A stretch of 64,000 bases of DNA from Larimichthys crocea (Eukaryota; Chordata; Actinopteri; Sciaenidae), in contig NC_040018.1 in the NCBI RefSeq assembly GCF_000972845.2, positions 10,699,157 to 10,763,156 on the forward strand. Reading direction: 5' to 3'. Under the pieces are notes generated by a model. The model searched no databases, had not been told where the DNA came from, and worked only from the letters and a program-made list of their open reading frames with translations. This document shows positions 61,011-64,000 of the stretch, one piece after another. The translations under genes were made by a program, and so were the position numbers. Every line of letters begins with the position of its first letter. Position 1 is the stretch's first letter.

Positions 61011-61711
61011 GTCAAGGTGCCGGTGTATCGATCCGAAGTCTCTGAAATCTAAAGCAGGCTTCCTGTCAAAAATGTCTCGTGTTGATTCTTACAAGCCTCC
61101 CCCACAGGGTAATGCTGCCACTGACACGCTTCACAGTAAGCTTCAGAATACTCGGCTCCCAGCAGCACAACCGTTTTGTCTCTGGCTCTATCACAAATGC
61201 TTTTTAAATAAATTTCAGGCTGTTATGTGACTTTTTTTTTCCAGCATTCCTTCCTTCTCCTTACATAAAAAAGGTTTTGGTGTCTCATTCATATCAAAGT
61301 GATTAGGTCTGCTAATGTTCCAACAGCAGCAAGTGCTGCATACACCTCTTTACATCTACGCCTACTGACAACAAACAAATTATGTTTGGTAAAGCTTTAT
61401 GTAACTCAATTCAGAAATACATTTTATATACCAATGTAGTGAACACTTAAACATTACCTGTGCAACACTCATAAATTATAAATCATTTTTTCCCACTGGT
61501 TACCTTTAGTTTTTGTTCTTTTAAAATGTAAATATTACCACTCATATCCAATCTACTCATGCTGTGCATACTGTATATATTGTAATATCAACCTCATGTA
61601 CATAGTACAGTGTATATCGACAGATTCAGTTGTCTCCAATGTTTTCTTTTTTTTGTCTTGTGTATGTGTATGCAGATTATTATTATTACTGCCAGCATAT
61701 TTAAAAAAAAA

Positions 61712-61812
61712 AATATTCATTCATTTTCCATAACTGCTCATCCTTGGCAGGGTCACAGGGGAGTCAATCCCAGCTGACACTGGGGAAAAAGCAGGGAACA
61801 CCCTGGACTATT
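61712..61812 (-). mobile_element. SINE fragment, (GGAT)n family
   Basis: TTCATTTTCCATAACTGCTC, AGGGTCACAGGGGAG, CAATCCCAGCTGACAC and GAACACCCTGGAC match the tail side of the SINE at 37628-37900. Only about 100 bp remain. Confidence 0.6.
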
Positions 61813-62599
61813 AATACGCTTTTATAGATGATTTATTTATTTTTATTTTTAAAAAGGGCCTCATAAACATTTTTTTTGTGGTTACATTTTAAATCATAGT
61901 TACCAAATGCCCCAGGAACTATCTTTGGTTTACCTTGTAACATTCAGGGTTGACTAGTTTTATGAGCAAAGACCCAGAAGACGTTTTGTGCCTCCACCTC
62001 AAGCCTATAATCCAGTGAAGTCTCTTTGATTTAAACAATGCTTCATTGACTTTGCCATGCCAAAGCCCTCAGTTCACCACCCCCCAAAAAATAAATCAAA
62101 TTTGCAAAATGTCATCTATATCAAGTAAAAAGACAAGCTGCATCAGAGTCTAAATGTCAAAACTAATATTTTGGTTCACCAAACCAGAGGATTGAGTGAG
62201 AGGAAAGGCAAAACCGTTAGTGGTTAAGACGTATCCTAGACAGCCATAACATTCTGCCTGAGAACCTTTGCTGCAGTATCTACACCGTCATAATCTGATA
62301 AAAGCAAAATGACCAAGAAATCTTTAAAAGATGGAGAAAGAAAGCACGAGTGATAAGACAAAGTAAGAGAAGTGGACAATGAGTAAATTACACCATCCAG
62401 TATGAATAATGAGACCTCAAACACACTGTTGTTAGAACAACAGTACCACACAGGAGACATTAAGTCAATTAACAGATAAATCAACAGATATATAATAACT
62501 GACTATTGTAATAATCGTGTAATCACTGGTCATTAATCATGCAACAAATTAGGAGTGAACAGCCACGCTAACAGCTCTGTCAGTACACATGAGCATGAT

Positions 62600-63070
62600 A
62601 TAACAGGAGCGCATGTTGATCATGTTCACCATCTTAGTTCAGCATCTTGTCATGTTACCAAGGCAGCATGCTAAACAACTAAACTAAACACAAAGTACAG
62701 CTGAGGCTGATGGGAAAGTCATTGGTTTTGCAGATATTTTGGTCAAAACATTAAAAAAAATGGATAAATACAATTTTCTGACTTAATGATGGGGCTAGAT
62801 GAAAAGTCGAGGGATCACCAAAACCACTAAATTCGTCTTGAGGGGAACATCAATGTCTGTACCATCAAAGATCATAGACGAGGTCCCTTAGTTGTACAGA
62901 TCGTGGTGCAAGATCAAATATCTGGAGACAAACCCAAAACGTCAGCCTGCTGGGGGAGCTAGAGGAAAAAGTCAAGGGATCACCAGAGTCAGTAGACTTC
63001 ACCTTCTGGGGAACATAAATGTCTGTAGAACAACGCTATTGCCATCCTTGGAGCCACACCACGAGCGTCG
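62600..63070 (+). repeat. Teleost repeat with internally repeated GGGATCACCA module
   Basis: Contains AGCATGCTAAACAACTAAAC, CACAAAGTACAGCTGAGGC, then two copies of a module (AGTC(G/A)AGGGATCACCA ... GGGGAACAT(C/A)AATGTCTGTA) at about 62800-62860 and 62970-63028. Typical of a widely dispersed fish repeat; type not assigned. Confidence 0.6.
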
Positions 63071-63074
63071 CTTT

Positions 63075-64000
63075 CAAACACCAAAGCATTATGGTTCCAA
63101 TCTTCGCCAGTGTGATGATTCACTGTTATTTTGTCTCTGTCTGTGTTCGAGTTTTGAACTGCAGGTAAGATAAAAGAATCAGTTTGACTAGATCGCCTTC
63201 GTCTCTGTGAACTTGTGTTTTTCAAAATTTTATTAAATCAATTATTTGAATAAATAATAAAAGTGATAAAATGTCAGTAATGAAAACAGTCATAAGCTGC
63301 AGCCCTAGCATAGTGATGTAACTTAATTGCTTAATGACGAAGAAAGCCAAGATGTGTGGACTATCTGACTCAATTTGTTCTTCTGCATTAGCATTATTTT
63401 AGTTACATGTGTTGTATACAGATATTACAAAAGGCACAGTGTGTCTTTTATGTTCATTTGCTGCTGTGTTTTGTCCGTTTCTCTCCCTCTGCAGTGAATC
63501 AAGGACTCATTTCTTCCCCTTCACTGGCTCTTTGTGTATTACCAAGGCATCTGCTCTCCACAGATAACAGTTTATTGGTGCATTGGTTAGTCACACCACT
63601 CTGCGCTACAAAAACATTGCTTGAACTCTTAAACCTTCATTACTGACCTTGTGAATACAAGTCTATCAACCAGCCCTGAACTTCCCTTTCCTATAAGCTT
63701 TCTGATTGTATCAAAGCACAACACAAATAGCATTTCAGGGACAGATAAGTGCTGCCTCCTAGCTATTATCAATGTTATATGAGGAATCCGTACGACTAAG
63801 TGGCCAACGGTTTTAAAGTTTTGCTTGTCTGGAACCCAGGGCTCTCCTCAATTGCCTCGCCTAGCCTCCTCTTGTGACACCACATACGGGATCCAAGCTA
63901 GTCTGCATTTGGCCTCAGGACAGGGAGAAGGAGGCGCCTGGCAGCTCACAGCTGATCCTCACAGTACTGCTGCCTTCACTCTCTATGTCTAATGACCACT
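63075..64000. other. Right edge, nothing recognised
   Basis: No gene, splice-supported frame or known element found up to the window end. Confidence 0.35.

Overview
This window reads as a piece of the nuclear genome of a bony fish, probably a spiny-rayed (percomorph) teleost. Genes have GT-AG introns, there are many (CA)n/(GT)n microsatellites, and tRNA-derived SINEs, hAT-type MITEs and LINE or Tc1 remnants of types common in teleosts are scattered throughout. No bacterial operon, CRISPR array, intact autonomous transposon, rRNA gene or genuine tRNA gene was seen.

Four protein-coding genes could be reconstructed exon by exon with consistent reading phase. (1) Positions 1208-9963, minus strand: a complete 10-exon membrane dipeptidase (dpep1-like, 420 aa, zinc ligands and GPI signal present). 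(2) 12424-14398, plus strand: a complete 6-exon cytosolic sulfotransferase of the SULT2 type (297 aa). It is divergent from dpep1 across a 2.5 kb interval that holds a minisatellite and a hAT element. (3) 26084-31162, minus strand: a complete 4-exon haptoglobin (314 aa) with the inactivated protease fold expected of haptoglobin, a very short alpha segment and no Cys for an alpha-beta disulfide. A TATA box and a STAT-type palindrome lie upstream. (4) 44911-46397, plus strand: a 2-coding-exon class A GPCR (385 aa) that I could not assign to a named receptor and that departs from the DRY, CWxP and NPxxY motifs. A candidate 5' non-coding exon for it lies at about 35.6-35.9 kb.

The rest is intergenic or intronic and rich in repeats. 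Best-supported elements: a tRNA-type SINE with a 17-bp target-site duplication (7013-7217); a hAT element with a perfect 8-bp duplication (11684-12337) ending 86 bp before the SULT2 start codon; a hAT-like MITE (15704-16180); two SINEs with (GGAT)n tails and 13-16-bp duplications (37628-37900, 38694-38857); a family of MITEs starting TTAAAGG; a Tc1/mariner transposase fossil (54540-55235); a BED-finger fossil (19480-19617); and a frameshifted copy of a repetitive Cys-rich gene family in dpep1 intron 1 (8954-9458). From 46.4 kb to the right edge I found no convincing gene.

The genes do not form one pathway, but three of them suggest liver, kidney or gut functions: glutathione and leukotriene dipeptide hydrolysis, sterol/xenobiotic sulfonation, and haemoglobin scavenging. 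Dpep1 and haptoglobin are both on human chromosome 16q, so the block may be an old syntenic segment (inference).
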